Shown in pieces: positions 20,112 through 30,184 of a DNA stretch of 64,000 bases. The stretch covers positions 1-64,000 of the forward strand of contig CALZMQ010000008.1 of NCBI GenBank assembly GCA_945788625.1, read 5' to 3'. Below the pieces are notes generated by a model, which searched no databases, was not told the origin of the DNA, and saw only the letters and a program-made list of their open reading frames with translations. The translations under genes were made by a program, and so were the position numbers. Source of the stretch: an uncultured Woeseiaceae bacterium (GTDB taxonomy: Bacteria > Pseudomonadota > Gammaproteobacteria > Steroidobacterales > Woeseiaceae). Within the stretch, counting starts at the first letter, position 1. The number at the start of each line of letters is the position of its first letter.

Positions 20112-21272
20112 ATGAATCTCCACGAATACCAATCGAAACGATTATTCGCTGAATACGGCATTCCGGTACCGCGCGGCATTCCTGCGGCGTCGCCCAACGA
20201 AGCGGTCAAAGCGGCGCAGGAACTCGGTGGCGAGTTGTGGGTCGTGAAAGCACAGGTGCACGCAGGCGGGCGCGGCAAGGCCGGCGGCGTCAAGCTGGCA
20301 AAGACGCTGGACGAGGTTCGGGAGTTCGCGGACGGGATGCTCGGCATGCAACTGGTTACGCATCAGTCCGGCCCCGAGGGTCTGCCGGTCAACGTCGTGT
20401 ACGTCGAGCAGGGTTCCGAAATCGATCGCGAGTTATACCTGAGCATGCTGGTTGACCGTGAAGTGAGCCGCATTTCCTTTATTGCATCGGCGGCAGGCGG
20501 CATGGACATCGAAAAGGTCGCCGCCGAGACGCCGGAGCGGATCTTCTCCATCGCGGTCGCGCCGGATGCGGGTCTGCAGGATTACCAGGCGCGCCAACTG
20601 GCATTCGGCCTGGGACTCGACAAGAAACAGATGCGCCAGTTCGGGGACCTTATCAAACGCCTCTACCGGCTGTATCTCGATTCGGACGCGAGTCTGATCG
20701 AAGTCAATCCGCTGATTACCACCAAGGCGGGTGACGTCCTGGCGCTGGACGGCAAGATCAACATCGACGGCAGCGCATTGTTTCGACAGCCGAAGATCGC
20801 CGAATTGCGCGACGCCTCGCAGGAGGACGAAGCGGAGCGCAAGGCCGCCGAGCACGACCTCAATTACGTGTCGCTGGACGGCAATATCGCCTGCATGGTC
20901 AACGGCGCTGGTCTCGCGATGGCGACCATGGACCTGATCAAACTTCACGGTGGCGAACCGGCGAATTTCCTCGACGTCGGCGGTGGCGCTACCGCTGAAC
21001 GCGTCGCCGCGGCCTTCAAACTGATCCTGTCCAACAAGAACGTCGCGGCGATACTCGTCAATATTTTCGGTGGCATCGTCCGCTGCGACCTGATTGCCGA
21101 AGGCATCATCAGTGCCGTAAAAGAAGTGGGCGTCGAGGTGCCGGTCGTGGTGCGCCTCGAAGGCACCAACGTGAACAAGGGGCGCGAGCTGCTGGCAAGT
21201 AGTGGGCTCGACATCATTGCGGCCGAAGACCTTACGGATGCGGCAAAAAAAGTCGTCGCAGCGGCCTCGTAG
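20112..21272 (+). CDS. sucC: Succinate--CoA ligase (ADP-forming) subunit beta
   Basis: A 386-residue ATP-grasp subunit of the TCA-cycle enzyme converting succinyl-CoA to succinate with ATP formation. The N-terminus [20 protein letters not shown] is characteristic. The ATP-grasp core ([12 protein letters not shown]) and the C-terminal CoA-ligase part ([16 protein letters not shown]) are present. sucD follows after 42 bases, giving the usual sucCD pair. The sucAB genes are not adjacent. Confidence 0.98.
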   Translation: MNLHEYQSKRLFAEYGIPVPRGIPAASPNEAVKAAQELGGELWVVKAQVHAGGRGKAGGVKLAKTLDEVREFADGMLGMQLVTHQSGPEGLPVNVVYVEQGSEIDRELYLSMLVDREVSRISFIASAAGGMDIEKVAAETPERIFSIAVAPDAGLQDYQARQLAFGLGLDKKQMRQFGDLIKRLYRLYLDSDASLIEVNPLITTKAGDVLALDGKINIDGSALFRQPKIAELRDASQEDEAERKAAEHDLNYVSLDGNIACMVNGAGLAMATMDLIKLHGGEPANFLDVGGGATAERVAAAFKLILSNKNVAAILVNIFGGIVRCDLIAEGIISAVKEVGVEVPVVVRLEGTNVNKGRELLASSGLDIIAAEDLTDAAKKVVAAAS

Positions 21273-21295
21273 GAGCCCGCCCCGGCGGGCGGCAA
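21269..21295 (+). repeat. REP-like palindromic element after sucC
   Basis: GTAGGAGCCCGCCCCGGCGG plus a short tail forms a GC-rich hairpin in the sucC-sucD gap, overlapping the sucC stop. It resembles other GTAGGAGCGG...CCGCGA copies in this window, such as 34556-34611 and 46605-46646. Confidence 0.5.
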
Positions 21296-21314
21296 TGAAC
21301 ACAATGAGTTTTCA

Positions 21315-22196
21315 ATGAGTATTCTCGTAAACAAAAATAGCAAGATCATCTGCCAGGGCATCACGGGCAACCAGGGCTCCTTTCACACGGCGCAGTGCAT
21401 CGAGTACGGCACGAACGTGGTTGCCGGGGTCACGCCGGGAAGGGGTGGCCAGGAGCACCTTGGTGTGCCGGTCTACGACACGGTGCGCCAGGCCGTCGAG
21501 GACACCGGCGCCGACGTGAGCATGATTTACGTGCCGCCGCCGTTTGCGGCGGACGCCATACTGGAAGCGGCCGATGCCGGCGTGGAACTCGTCGTGTGCA
21601 TCACCGAAGGCATTCCGGTCAATGACATGGTGCGCGTCAAGTCGTCGCTGCGCGACCACAACTGCCGGCTGATCGGTCCTAACTGCCCGGGGATCATCAC
21701 GCCGGACGAGTGCAAGATCGGTATCATGCCCGGCTTCATCCACAAGCAGGGTCGCATCGGTGTGGTGTCGCGATCGGGCACACTGACCTACGAGGCGGTG
21801 TACCAGACGACGACGAATGGTCTCGGCCAGACAACTTGCATCGGTATCGGCGGGGATCCGGTACGCGGTATGGACTTCATCGATTGTCTCGAGCTCTTCG
21901 AGGCGGACGCCGATACCGAAGGTGTCATCATGGTTGGCGAAATCGGCGGTACGGACGAGGAGGCGGCGGCGGAGTTCATCAAGGACAACGTTACCAAGCC
22001 TGTCGTAGCGTACATCGCCGGAGTAACCGCGCCGCCCGGCAAGCGCATGGGCCACGCCGGCGCCATCATCGCCGGCGGCAAGGGCACAGCCGAGGACAAG
22101 TTCAAGGCATTGGATGCCGCCGGTGTTGTAACCGTCCGGTCGCCAGCGGAACTGGGCAGCACGATGCAGGAGATCATCGGCGCAGCCGCGAAGTAA
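21315..22196 (+). CDS. sucD: Succinate--CoA ligase (ADP-forming) subunit alpha
   Basis: A 293-residue CoA-binding and phosphohistidine-bearing subunit that pairs with SucC. The CoA-binding N-terminal Rossmann domain carries [11 protein letters not shown] at about 15-25. The phosphorylated histidine is H247 in [18 protein letters not shown]. Length equals the family norm. It lies in an operon with sucC, with a REP-like hairpin between them that may stabilise the transcript. Confidence 0.98.
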   Translation: MSILVNKNSKIICQGITGNQGSFHTAQCIEYGTNVVAGVTPGRGGQEHLGVPVYDTVRQAVEDTGADVSMIYVPPPFAADAILEAADAGVELVVCITEGIPVNDMVRVKSSLRDHNCRLIGPNCPGIITPDECKIGIMPGFIHKQGRIGVVSRSGTLTYEAVYQTTTNGLGQTTCIGIGGDPVRGMDFIDCLELFEADADTEGVIMVGEIGGTDEEAAAEFIKDNVTKPVVAYIAGVTAPPGKRMGHAGAIIAGGKGTAEDKFKALDAAGVVTVRSPAELGSTMQEIIGAAAK

Positions 22197-22215
22197 CGGA
22201 TCAGAGGTTCCCTGG

Positions 22216-23850
22216 ATGAACGACATTGTGAAAGTCGCGCTGGCGCAGCTCGACCTGGCGGTCGGGGACGTCGCCGGCAATACCGCCAGGATCATCGATT
22301 TCGCAACCCGTGCCCGTGACGAAGAGCACGCGGATCTCGTTGTTTTTCCCGAACTCAGCATATGTGGCTATCCGCCCGAGGACCTGTTGTTTCATACCGG
22401 GCTGCGCCAAAGTGTCGAGAATGCCGTGGCGGAGATTCGCGACAATGTATTCGGGATCGCGATGCTGATCGGCTTCCCGGAGTACGACGGCAATGACATC
22501 TACAACAGCTGCGGCGTGTTCCTGGATGGCGCGGAGATCTGTCACTACCGGAAGCAATTGCTGCCGAATTACAGCGTTTTCGACGAAAAACGCTACTTCA
22601 GCCCGGGCAAGGACGCCGCCGTATTCAAGATGAACGGCATCCGCATCGGCCTGACGATATGCGAAGACGTCTGGCAACCCGGCCCCATCGGGGCGAGCCG
22701 GGCGGCCGGCGCCGAATGCGTCATTGCGATCAATGGTTCGCCTTATGAACTCAATACGCAGCCCAATCGCGAACAGGTGGTTCGGCAACGCGTGCGCGAA
22801 GTCGGCTTGCCGGCGCTCTACCTGAATATGGTTGGCGGTCAGGACGAACTCGTGTTCGACGGCGGCTCCTTCGTGATGGATGCCAATGGCGAGGTTTGCC
22901 TTCGCGCTCAGCCGTTCGAGGAAGGACTACACGTTGTCGCCCTGGACGGCACGCCCGCCGGCGTGGTTCCACAATCCGGCAGTGTTGCCGAGCCCCTGTC
23001 AACCGAGGAAAGTGTCTACCGGGCGCTGGTTACGGGCACGCACGACTACGTGACCAAACACGGGTTTCCAGGCGTGGTAATCGGCTTGTCCGGCGGTATC
23101 GACTCGGCGCTCGTCATGGCGATTGCCTGCGACGCGATCGGTGCCGACCGTGTCCGTGCCGTCATGATGCCGTTTCGCTATACATCGACCATGAGCCAGG
23201 AAGATGCCGCAGAGCAGGCGGCAACGCTCGGCGTTGCGTACGACGTTATCCCGATCGAACCGATGTATGACGCCACCGTTCGACAGCTGCAACCGATATT
23301 CGGCGACAGCGAACCTGACGTTACCGAAGAGAACATCCAGGCGCGATGCCGCGGGCTGCTGCTGATGGCGATATCGAACAAGACGGGCCGCATGCTTCTG
23401 ACGACAGGCAACAAGAGCGAAATGGCCGTCGGTTACGCGACGTTGTACGGAGACATGGCCGGCGGCTTCGCGCCGATCAAGGACTGCAGCAAAACGCTGG
23501 TGTATCGACTGGCTCGCTATCGCAATACGAGCGGCGAAGTCATTCCGGAACGTGTCATCACGCGACCACCGTCGGCCGAGCTGCGCCCCGATCAGAAGGA
23601 CTCCGATTCACTGCCGGACTACGACGTGCTCGATCCGATACTGGAGGCGTTCATCGAGGAGGACCTGTCGGTGGCGGACATAACCGAGCGGGGCTTCGAT
23701 CGCGATACTGTGATTCGCGTGCTGGAGATGGTCAAGCGCAATGAATACAAACGGCGGCAGGCGCCGCCCGGTGTTCGAATCAGCGGCCGGGCGTTCGGCC
23801 GGGACTGGCGATACCCGATCACGTCGGGCTACAGGTTCCCGGCGCCTTAG
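22216..23850 (+). CDS. nadE: Glutamine-dependent NAD+ synthetase
   Basis: A 544-residue two-domain enzyme amidating nicotinic acid adenine dinucleotide to NAD+. The N-terminal nitrilase-type glutaminase domain has triad residues E46, K113 and C149 (LTICEDVW). The C-terminal ATP-pyrophosphatase domain has the P-loop LSGGIDSALV (about 291-300). Full length indicates use of glutamine rather than free ammonia. It starts 19 bases after sucD and is probably co-transcribed. Confidence 0.97.
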   Translation: MNDIVKVALAQLDLAVGDVAGNTARIIDFATRARDEEHADLVVFPELSICGYPPEDLLFHTGLRQSVENAVAEIRDNVFGIAMLIGFPEYDGNDIYNSCGVFLDGAEICHYRKQLLPNYSVFDEKRYFSPGKDAAVFKMNGIRIGLTICEDVWQPGPIGASRAAGAECVIAINGSPYELNTQPNREQVVRQRVREVGLPALYLNMVGGQDELVFDGGSFVMDANGEVCLRAQPFEEGLHVVALDGTPAGVVPQSGSVAEPLSTEESVYRALVTGTHDYVTKHGFPGVVIGLSGGIDSALVMAIACDAIGADRVRAVMMPFRYTSTMSQEDAAEQAATLGVAYDVIPIEPMYDATVRQLQPIFGDSEPDVTEENIQARCRGLLLMAISNKTGRMLLTTGNKSEMAVGYATLYGDMAGGFAPIKDCSKTLVYRLARYRNTSGEVIPERVITRPPSAELRPDQKDSDSLPDYDVLDPILEAFIEEDLSVADITERGFDRDTVIRVLEMVKRNEYKRRQAPPGVRISGRAFGRDWRYPITSGYRFPAP

Positions 23851-23886
23851 GGCATCGAAGGGAACTCGAGCGAACTGTTCCCCTGA

Positions 23887-24639
23887 TCAGCTTTCGTTGG
23901 GAAAATTCGCGGCCAGGACCTTGCGTGTGTCCGCCGCCAGTTCTGCCATGCCTAGTTTGTCGTAGGCCTCGGCCATGATCTGCAGCGATTGCACGTTCCC
24001 TTCGGCACCGTTGTACTGCTCGAGCGCCGCCATGGCGCGATTGAGCGCGGCGACGTACGCGCCGCGGCGCAGGTAATAGTCGGCAACGTGGTTCTCGTAT
24101 TCGGCGAGCCTGTTCTTGATATACAGCATGCGCTGTTCGGCGTCCGGTGCGTACTCGCTGGCCGGGAACCGCTCGACGAGTCGCCGCAGCGATGCGTAAG
24201 ATCGTTCGATGTCCTTGGGCGGGCGCTGGCTCGTGTCTTTCCTGAACAGGCGTTCCAGGATGCCCGGGCTTCCTTCGAAATACGACAGGCCCTTTATGTA
24301 AAGCGCATAGTCGACCCGCGGGTGAATCGGGTTCTCGCGCATGAACGTATCGGCCGTTTCGACAGCCTGTTCCTTCTGGCCACTCTTGTAATAGGCGTAC
24401 ATGAGTTCGAGCTGGATCTGACGCGACAGATCGCTGAACGGGTAGCGTGCCTGTATTACTTCGAAGATCTGTATTCCGCGGCGGTAGTTCTTGCGGGCGA
24501 TCGACAGCTTCGCCTCTTCGTACGCCTCGGTGATACTCTGGATTTCTGTCTGCTGCTCTTCGTTCCCGGCGCAGGCGACAAATGCCGCACTGATGATTAC
24601 GATCAGGAACAGGCGAAAATGACGTAAATTCGATTTCAT
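23887..24639 (-). CDS. bamD: Outer membrane assembly lipoprotein BamD
   Basis: A 250-residue lipoprotein of the BAM complex that helps insert beta-barrel proteins in the outer membrane. The signal peptide ends in a VAC lipobox with C23. The mature protein is TPR-like, with the conserved ARKNYRRGIQIFEVIQARYP and YAYYKSGQ segments of repeat 1 and repeats through about residue 235. Length and divergent position to rluD are standard for gammaproteobacteria. Confidence 0.95.
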   Translation of the reverse strand: MKSNLRHFRLFLIVIISAAFVACAGNEEQQTEIQSITEAYEEAKLSIARKNYRRGIQIFEVIQARYPFSDLSRQIQLELMYAYYKSGQKEQAVETADTFMRENPIHPRVDYALYIKGLSYFEGSPGILERLFRKDTSQRPPKDIERSYASLRRLVERFPASEYAPDAEQRMLYIKNRLAEYENHVADYYLRRGAYVAALNRAMAALEQYNGAEGNVQSLQIMAEAYDKLGMAELAADTRKVLAANFPNES

Positions 24640-24641
24640 AG

Positions 24642-24666
24642 TCGTGGGCCTGGAGGCCCTCCCACA
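24642..24666 (-). repeat. REP-like palindrome between bamD and rluD
   Basis: On the minus strand the element begins TGTGGGAGGGCCTCCAGGCC and ends CACGA, a hairpin of the TGTGGGAGGGC...GCCCNCGA type. It closely resembles the copy at 34556-34582. It lies in the short divergent gap just upstream of bamD. Confidence 0.6.
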
Positions 24667-24737
24667 TTTATTCTCGTGCCGCTACGGCGGCAGGTCCGTT
24701 CAAGGTCGGCGAGTATACCGTAAACTCGGGCGCATTC

Positions 24738-25694
24738 ATGAGCGAAGAAATACTGAACAAGATCATCCCCGAAGAGCTCGCCGGTCTTCGCTTGGACCAG
24801 GCGCTGGCGCGGATGTTTCCCGAGTATTCGCGCAGCCGCCTGAAGGAATGGCTGCTTGCCGGCTCGATCAGCGTCAATGGCGGGTCCAGGCGGCCTCGCG
24901 ACGCGGTTGCCGGCGGGGAAAGCGTCAGGCTGCGCCCGCAGGCCGAGGTTGCCGTTCGTGCTGAACCCGAGCCGATTTCCCTGCATGTGGTATATGAAGA
25001 CGACGATCTGCTGGTCGTCAACAAGCCCGCCGGGCTGGTCGTACACCCGGGGGCGGGCAACCCGGCTGGGACGCTGATGAACGGCTTGTTGCACCACGCG
25101 CCGTCGCTGGAGGCCGTGCCTCGAGCGGGCATCGTTCACAGGCTGGACAAGGACACCAGCGGATTGCTCCTCATCGCCAAGACGCTGCAGGCGCATACGG
25201 CGCTGGTTCGCCAGCTTGCCGAGCGTGAGATTTCCCGCAAGTACCTGGCAGTTTGTAATGGCGTACTGACTGGCGGCGGGACCATCGATGAACCCATTGC
25301 GAGGCATCCGGTCGACCGCAAGCGCATGAGTATCCAGCGAGACGGCAAACCCGCCGTCACGCACTACACCGTGATTGAACGATTCCGCGCGTTCACGTAT
25401 GTCGACGTCAGGCTGGAGACCGGGCGCACCCACCAGATTCGCGTGCATTTCGCGCATCGCAGGCATGCGCTCGTCGGTGATCCGGTGTACGGCGGCCGGC
25501 TCGCATTGCCGAGCGGCGCGAGCGAGGATCTCGTGCAGATCCTGCGCCGATTCAAGCGCCAGGCGCTGCACGCGACGCGGCTCGCCTTCGAACACCCGTC
25601 ATCGGGCGAAGCAGCAGAGTTCGAGGCCGCCGCGCCGGCCGACTTCGAAGAGCTGATTCGTGTCATGCGAGAGGACGCGGACCTTGAGCGCTGA
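24738..25694 (+). CDS. rluD: 23S rRNA pseudouridine synthase RluD
   Basis: A 318-residue enzyme making pseudouridines 1911, 1915 and 1917 in helix 69 of 23S rRNA. The N-terminal S4 RNA-binding domain (about 17-75) precedes the catalytic RluA-type domain. The catalytic aspartate is D139 in HRLDKDTSGLL, the same number as in E. coli RluD. It is divergent from bamD and overlaps or abuts pgeF, the conserved bamD/rluD/pgeF(yfiH)/clpB neighbourhood. Confidence 0.96.
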   Translation: MSEEILNKIIPEELAGLRLDQALARMFPEYSRSRLKEWLLAGSISVNGGSRRPRDAVAGGESVRLRPQAEVAVRAEPEPISLHVVYEDDDLLVVNKPAGLVVHPGAGNPAGTLMNGLLHHAPSLEAVPRAGIVHRLDKDTSGLLLIAKTLQAHTALVRQLAEREISRKYLAVCNGVLTGGGTIDEPIARHPVDRKRMSIQRDGKPAVTHYTVIERFRAFTYVDVRLETGRTHQIRVHFAHRRHALVGDPVYGGRLALPSGASEDLVQILRRFKRQALHATRLAFEHPSSGEAAEFEAAAPADFEELIRVMREDADLER

Positions 25695-26334
25695 CTGGAT
25701 CAGGGCGGACTGGCCGGCGCCGGCAAATGTCCTCGCCGGCACAACGACGCGCTCGGGCGACATCGCGGATCGCGATCTGCCGGGAACGCCGTGCTGGCTG
25801 GAGCAGGTGCATGGGGCCAACGTGGTATTGGCGGGGAATTTCGAGTCGCCCCCTCAAGCGGACGCGGCGGTAAGCCGGACGACCGCCAACGTCTGCGTCG
25901 TCAGCACGGCCGACTGTCTGCCAGTGCTCTTTTCCAGCCGGGATGGCAGCGAAGTTGCCGCGGCGCACGCCGGCTGGCGCGGTCTCGCCGCCGGTGTGAT
26001 CGAGGCGACGGTCGCTGCCATGGAGCACGGTGCCGCGGAGCTGCTCGTGTGGCTCGGTCCCGCGATTTCCCAGCCGGCGTTCGAGGTTGGGGGCGAAGTG
26101 CGGCAGACGTTCCTCGACCAGGATTCCGCGGCGGCTGCCTGTTTTCTGCGCAATGAGCGGGGACGCTGGCAGGCGGACCTTTACGGGCTGGCGCGGCGCC
26201 GCCTGTCAGCGCTCGGCGTAACCGCTGTCCACGGCGGGGATTTCTGCACCTTCAGGGATCGGGAACGCTTCTATTCGTATCGGCGGAATCCGGACTGTGG
26301 CCGCATGGTGAGCTTCGTTGCACGGCTGACATAG
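25684..26334 (+). CDS. pgeF: PgeF-type laccase-domain protein (YfiH)
   Basis: A 216-residue multicopper-like protein. The E. coli homologue corrects mis-incorporated amino acids in peptidoglycan precursors; others are called polyphenol oxidase or purine nucleosidase-like. Metal-site residues appear in [15 protein letters not shown] and AAHAGWRGL, followed by the [12 protein letters not shown] loop. TTG at 25684 is favoured since an AGAGGA site precedes it and the N-terminus then matches the family. ATG at 25660 in frame would overlap rluD by 35 bases. Confidence 0.88.
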   Translation: MSADWIRADWPAPANVLAGTTTRSGDIADRDLPGTPCWLEQVHGANVVLAGNFESPPQADAAVSRTTANVCVVSTADCLPVLFSSRDGSEVAAAHAGWRGLAAGVIEATVAAMEHGAAELLVWLGPAISQPAFEVGGEVRQTFLDQDSAAAACFLRNERGRWQADLYGLARRRLSALGVTAVHGGDFCTFRDRERFYSYRRNPDCGRMVSFVARLT

Positions 26335-26339
26335 GGCGC

Positions 26340-26368
26340 CTGCGGGAGCGACGCTGCCGCCGGCGAAC
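26340..26368 (+). repeat. Degenerate REP-like element before clpB
   Basis: Bases beginning CTGCGGGAGCG and ending CGGCGAAC keep the GGGAGCG...CGGCGA layout of the dispersed repeats listed for this window but with poorer symmetry. It lies directly upstream of the clpB heat-shock promoter. Confidence 0.3.
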
Positions 26369-26369
26369 C

Positions 26370-26397
26370 CTTGAAAACAGGGTTGACGCCGCTATTT
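26370..26397 (+). promoter_or_regulatory. Sigma-32 (heat-shock) type promoter of clpB
   Basis: CTTGAAA (26370-26376) matches the sigma-32 -35 element. After a 13-base spacer CGCTATTT (26390-26397) approximates the CCCCATNT -10 element. It lies about 50 bases before the clpB start. Heat-shock control of clpB is established in gammaproteobacteria. Confidence 0.65.
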
Positions 26398-26444
26398 CAG
26401 GGGCAGTTCACGTTTTTCGCCGGGGGACCGGCCAAGAGGTTCGT

Positions 26445-29024
26445 ATGCGTTTGGACAAACTGACCAGCAAATTCCAGATGGCCCTGGCCGACGCGCAGTC
26501 GCTTGCGTTGGGCCGTGATCACCAGTTTATCGAGCCTGCACACGTCATGGTTGCGCTGCTGGACCAGCAGGGCGGCAGTGTGCGCGGACTCCTGACCAAG
26601 TCCGGCATCAATGCGAACCTGCTGCGCTCGCAGCTCGGGGACGCTATCGACCGCTTGCCGAAGGTCGAAGGCACCGGTGGTGAGGTCCACATCGGCAGCG
26701 ACCTGACCCGGCTGTTCAATATCACCGACAAGCTGGCGCAGAAGCGCCAGGACCAGTACATCTCGAGTGAACTCTTCGTGCTCGCCGCGATGGACGACAA
26801 ATCGCCGCTGAAGCCCGCCATGGAGTCCGCTGGCGCCGTGCGCGGCGCGATCGAGAAGTCGATTGACGATCTGCGCGGCGGTCAGCAGGTCAATGATCCG
26901 AATGCCGAGGATACGCGGCAGGCGCTCGACAAATACACGGTCGACCTTACGGAGCGCGCCGAGCAGGGCAAGCTCGACCCGATCATCGGGCGCGATGACG
27001 AAATCCGCAGAACGATCCAGATCCTGCAACGGCGAACGAAAAATAATCCAGTCCTGATCGGCGAGCCGGGTGTCGGCAAGACCGCCATTCTCGAGGGCCT
27101 CGCCCAGCGTATCGTCAACAACGAAGTACCTGAAGGTCTGCGCGGCAAGCGCATACTGTCGCTCGACATGGGTGCGTTGATTGCCGGCGCCAAGTTCCGG
27201 GGCGAGTTCGAGGAGCGGCTCAAGGCCGTGCTCAGCGATCTCGCAAAGCAGGAAGGACAGATCATCCTGTTTATCGACGAATTGCACACCATGGTCGGTG
27301 CCGGTAAGGCGGAAGGCTCGATGGACGCCGGCAACATGCTGAAGCCGGCGCTCGCTCGGGGCGAGTTGCATTGCGTCGGCGCGACGACGCTGGACGAATA
27401 CCGCAAACACCTCGAAAAGGACGCGGCGCTGGAGCGACGCTTCCAGAAGGTTCTTATCGCGGAACCCACGGTCGAAGACACGATCGCCATCCTGCGCGGC
27501 CTCAAGGAACGCTACGAGGTTCACCATGGCGTCGAGATTACGGACCCCGCCATCGTTGCTGCTTCGACGCTGTCGCATCGGTATATCAGCGACCGGTTTT
27601 TGCCGGACAAGGCCATCGACCTGATCGATGAAGCGGCATCGCGTATCCGAATCGAAATCGACTCGAAGCCCGAGGCAATGGACAAACTCGAGCGCCGCAT
27701 CATTCAGCTCAAGATCGAACGCGAGGCGCTCAAGAAGGAGTCGGACGACGCCTCCGTGAAACGGCTCGAGGACCTCGAATCACGGCTCGACGATCTGGAG
27801 CGGGAGTTCGCGGATCTCGAGGAAGTCTGGAAGGCGGAAAAAGCGGCCATGCAGGGTGCGGCACAAATCAAGGAAGACCTCGAGCGTGCGCGTCTCGAAT
27901 TCGACACCGCGCACCGTGCGAACGACCTTGCGCGCATGTCGGAACTGCAGTACGGGCGCATCCCCGAGCTCGAAAAACAGCTCGAGCAGGCGGTGCAGGC
28001 CGAAACGGCGGAAACGACACTGCTACGCAACAACGTAACCGAAGAGGAAGTCGCGGAAATCGTCTCGAAATGGACTGGTATTCCGGTGAGCAAGATGCTT
28101 GAAGGCGAAAAGGAAAAACTGTTGCAGATGGAGTCTGTCGTGCAGCAGCGCGTCGTCGGGCAGGACGAGGCCGTGACGGTTGTTGCGAACGCCATTCGCC
28201 GTTCACGGGCCGGCTTGTCCGACCCCAGGCGGCCGATCGGGTCGTTCCTTTTTATGGGCCCCACCGGCGTGGGCAAAACGGAGTTGACCAAGGCGCTCGC
28301 GGACTTCCTGTTCGATACCGACGAGGCGATGGTGCGCCTCGACATGTCCGAGTTCATGGAGAAGCACTCCGTGGCGCGTCTCATCGGCGCGCCGCCAGGC
28401 TACGTCGGTTACGAAGAGGGCGGTTACCTGACGGAGGCCATTCGCCGCAGGCCGTACTCGGTGATCCTCCTCGACGAGATCGAGAAAGCGCATCCGGACG
28501 TGTTCAATGTGCTGCTGCAGGTACTCGATGACGGGCGATTGACCGACGGTCACGGACGCACGGTGGATTTCCGCAACGCGGTCATCGTCATGACCTCAAA
28601 CCTTGGGTCACAGCTGATCCAGGAGATGGCCGGCGAGGAGAATTACGAGGCCATGAAAGCGTCGGTCATGGACGTGGTTGGCAGCCACTTCAGGCCCGAG
28701 TTCATCAATCGTATCGATGACCTCGTGGTATTCCATCCGCTCGGCCGCGAGCACATTCGCAAGATCGTGGATATTCAGCTGGGCTACCTGCATGAGCGCC
28801 TGGCGGAACGCGACATTCAAATTCACCTGTCGGACGACGCTCGTGACAGGCTTGCCGAAGCCGGATTCGACCCGGTGTACGGCGCGCGGCCATTGAAGCG
28901 CGCGATCCAGCAGCAGGTGGAGAATCCGCTGGCGCAGGAGATTTTGCAGGGCAAGTTCAAGCCGGGCGATGTTATCGAAGTGGGCGTCGCCGACGATCGG
29001 CTCGATTTCCGGAATGCGGCTTAG
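26445..29024 (+). CDS. clpB: Chaperone disaggregase ClpB
   Basis: An 859-residue AAA+ protein that rescues aggregated proteins with DnaK. The N-terminal double Clp-N domain is at about 1-145. The first AAA module has Walker A GEPGVGKT (206-213). A coiled-coil middle domain (about 400-530, E/K/R-rich) interacts with DnaK. The second AAA module has GPTGVGKT (about 605) and a C-terminal D2-small domain. Length matches E. coli ClpB. A sigma-32-like promoter precedes it. Confidence 0.98.
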   Translation: MRLDKLTSKFQMALADAQSLALGRDHQFIEPAHVMVALLDQQGGSVRGLLTKSGINANLLRSQLGDAIDRLPKVEGTGGEVHIGSDLTRLFNITDKLAQKRQDQYISSELFVLAAMDDKSPLKPAMESAGAVRGAIEKSIDDLRGGQQVNDPNAEDTRQALDKYTVDLTERAEQGKLDPIIGRDDEIRRTIQILQRRTKNNPVLIGEPGVGKTAILEGLAQRIVNNEVPEGLRGKRILSLDMGALIAGAKFRGEFEERLKAVLSDLAKQEGQIILFIDELHTMVGAGKAEGSMDAGNMLKPALARGELHCVGATTLDEYRKHLEKDAALERRFQKVLIAEPTVEDTIAILRGLKERYEVHHGVEITDPAIVAASTLSHRYISDRFLPDKAIDLIDEAASRIRIEIDSKPEAMDKLERRIIQLKIEREALKKESDDASVKRLEDLESRLDDLEREFADLEEVWKAEKAAMQGAAQIKEDLERARLEFDTAHRANDLARMSELQYGRIPELEKQLEQAVQAETAETTLLRNNVTEEEVAEIVSKWTGIPVSKMLEGEKEKLLQMESVVQQRVVGQDEAVTVVANAIRRSRAGLSDPRRPIGSFLFMGPTGVGKTELTKALADFLFDTDEAMVRLDMSEFMEKHSVARLIGAPPGYVGYEEGGYLTEAIRRRPYSVILLDEIEKAHPDVFNVLLQVLDDGRLTDGHGRTVDFRNAVIVMTSNLGSQLIQEMAGEENYEAMKASVMDVVGSHFRPEFINRIDDLVVFHPLGREHIRKIVDIQLGYLHERLAERDIQIHLSDDARDRLAEAGFDPVYGARPLKRAIQQQVENPLAQEILQGKFKPGDVIEVGVADDRLDFRNAA

Positions 29025-29039
29025 GATGAACCTGACAAA

Positions 29040-29107
29040 GGGAACAGATTGCGTGAATGTCACGCGACAGTCGGAAATCCGACGCGACAATTAAGTAAAC
29101 TGTCCCC
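29040..29107 (+). repeat. Nested inverted repeats between clpB and fmdB
   Basis: Outer arms GGGAACAG (29040-29047) and CTGTCCCC (29100-29107) enclose two perfect hairpins: GCGTGA/TCACGC (29051-29056 with 29060-29065) and GTCGGA/TCCGAC (29070-29075 with 29078-29083). Two GCGACA copies follow the stems. It may end clpB transcription or be a REP/RAYT-type mobile palindrome. No T-run was seen. Confidence 0.45.
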
Positions 29108-29132
29108 GTGATTCGACGGAGTTTTGTAGTAA

Positions 29133-29450
29133 ATGCCGATATACGAGTACGCCTGCACTCATTGCGAAAACGCATTCGATGAGCTGCAAAAAATAAGTGA
29201 AGCTGCATTGGTTCACTGCCCGAAATGCGGTGAGCCCGCGCTGCGCAAACTATTGTCCGCGCCCAAATTCCGTTTGAAAGGCAAGGGCTGGTACGAGACC
29301 GATTTCAAGACCGGCAACAAGCGCAACCTTCATGGTGAGTCGGATACGGGTAGCAAGTCCGGCGACAAACCCGCGAAGAAGTCCGACGCCAAACCCGGCG
29401 GCAAGACCGAGACCAAGTCGACGTCCGACAGCAAGGCTGGCACCACTTGA
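29133..29450 (+). CDS. FmdB-family zinc ribbon protein
   Basis: A 105-residue protein starting MPIYEYACTHC, with C8-x2-C11 and C29-x2-C32 forming a single zinc ribbon (FmdB/CxxC_CxxC_SSSS family). The domain ends by about residue 60 and is followed by a low-complexity K/S/D/G tail. The function of the family is not well defined; regulatory roles were proposed from FmdB. It is co-oriented with a DUF502 gene and aspS, a neighbourhood seen in many proteobacteria. Confidence 0.85.
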   Translation: MPIYEYACTHCENAFDELQKISEAALVHCPKCGEPALRKLLSAPKFRLKGKGWYETDFKTGNKRNLHGESDTGSKSGDKPAKKSDAKPGGKTETKSTSDSKAGTT

Positions 29451-29460
29451 GGTCGCGCCC

Positions 29461-30103
29461 ATGAAACGTCTGCGCCGTTACATCGTTGCCGGCATCCTCG
29501 TCTGGGCGCCGCTGGCGGTCACCTGGTTGCTGCTCAAGTTCGCGGTCAACCTCATGGACCGCACACTCAAGGTGATACCCGCACAGTATCGTCCCGAGAT
29601 TCTGCTGCAGCAATTGCTGGGCGCCGACGCTCCTGTGCACATTCCGGGACTCGGTATCATCCTGGCACTTTCTGTCCTGCTGCTCACCGGCGTCCTGGCT
29701 GCGAATTTCGTCGGGCGCGCATTTGTCGGTGGCTGGGAGTCCCTGCTGGACCGCATTCCAATTGTGCGTTCCCGTGTTCTCCGACTCCAGCCAGTCTTTC
29801 AAGAACGTATTGCTCATCCAGTATCCGCGCGAGGGCCTCTACAGTCTCGCATTCCAGACGGCGACCGAACTCGGCGAAGTACAGGGGCGCACGGGCGAAG
29901 ACGTTGTTTGCTGTTTCGTGCCGACGACGCCCAACCCGACCTCGGGATTCATCATCATCGTCCCCAGGAAGGACGTTACGGTGCTCGACATGGAAGTAGA
30001 CGAGGCACTCAAAATGATCATCTCGCTCGGCGTCGTCATCCCGACCTGGCGCAAGGACCAGACGGCGGAACTGCCGTTCGAGCTGCCGGACAACGCCGAA
30101 TAG
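29461..30103 (+). pseudogene. DUF502 membrane protein, broken by a small deletion/frameshift
   Basis: Two adjoining frames encode one DUF502-type protein. Frame A (29461-29772, 104 codons) starts MKRLRRYIVAGILVWAPL, has two membrane helices and stops matching at LLDRIPIVRS. Frame B (29774-30103) resumes with VFSDSSQSFKNVLLIQYPR and runs to PDNAE. The family normally has about 11-12 residues (IYS.VKQV.ET-like) between these parts, so roughly 32-35 bases seem to be missing at 29772/29773, shifting the frame. Frame A alone would read on to 30123 with an unrelated basic tail. It is either a real inactivation or an assembly error. It lies between fmdB and aspS. Confidence 0.8.
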
Positions 30104-30184
30104 CGCCCCGGCATCTTGCTTAGCGGCCCCCCAAGCCGTACCATGCCGCCTCCTTTTTCAGGGGAAACCCCGAGATTTTTTGTG

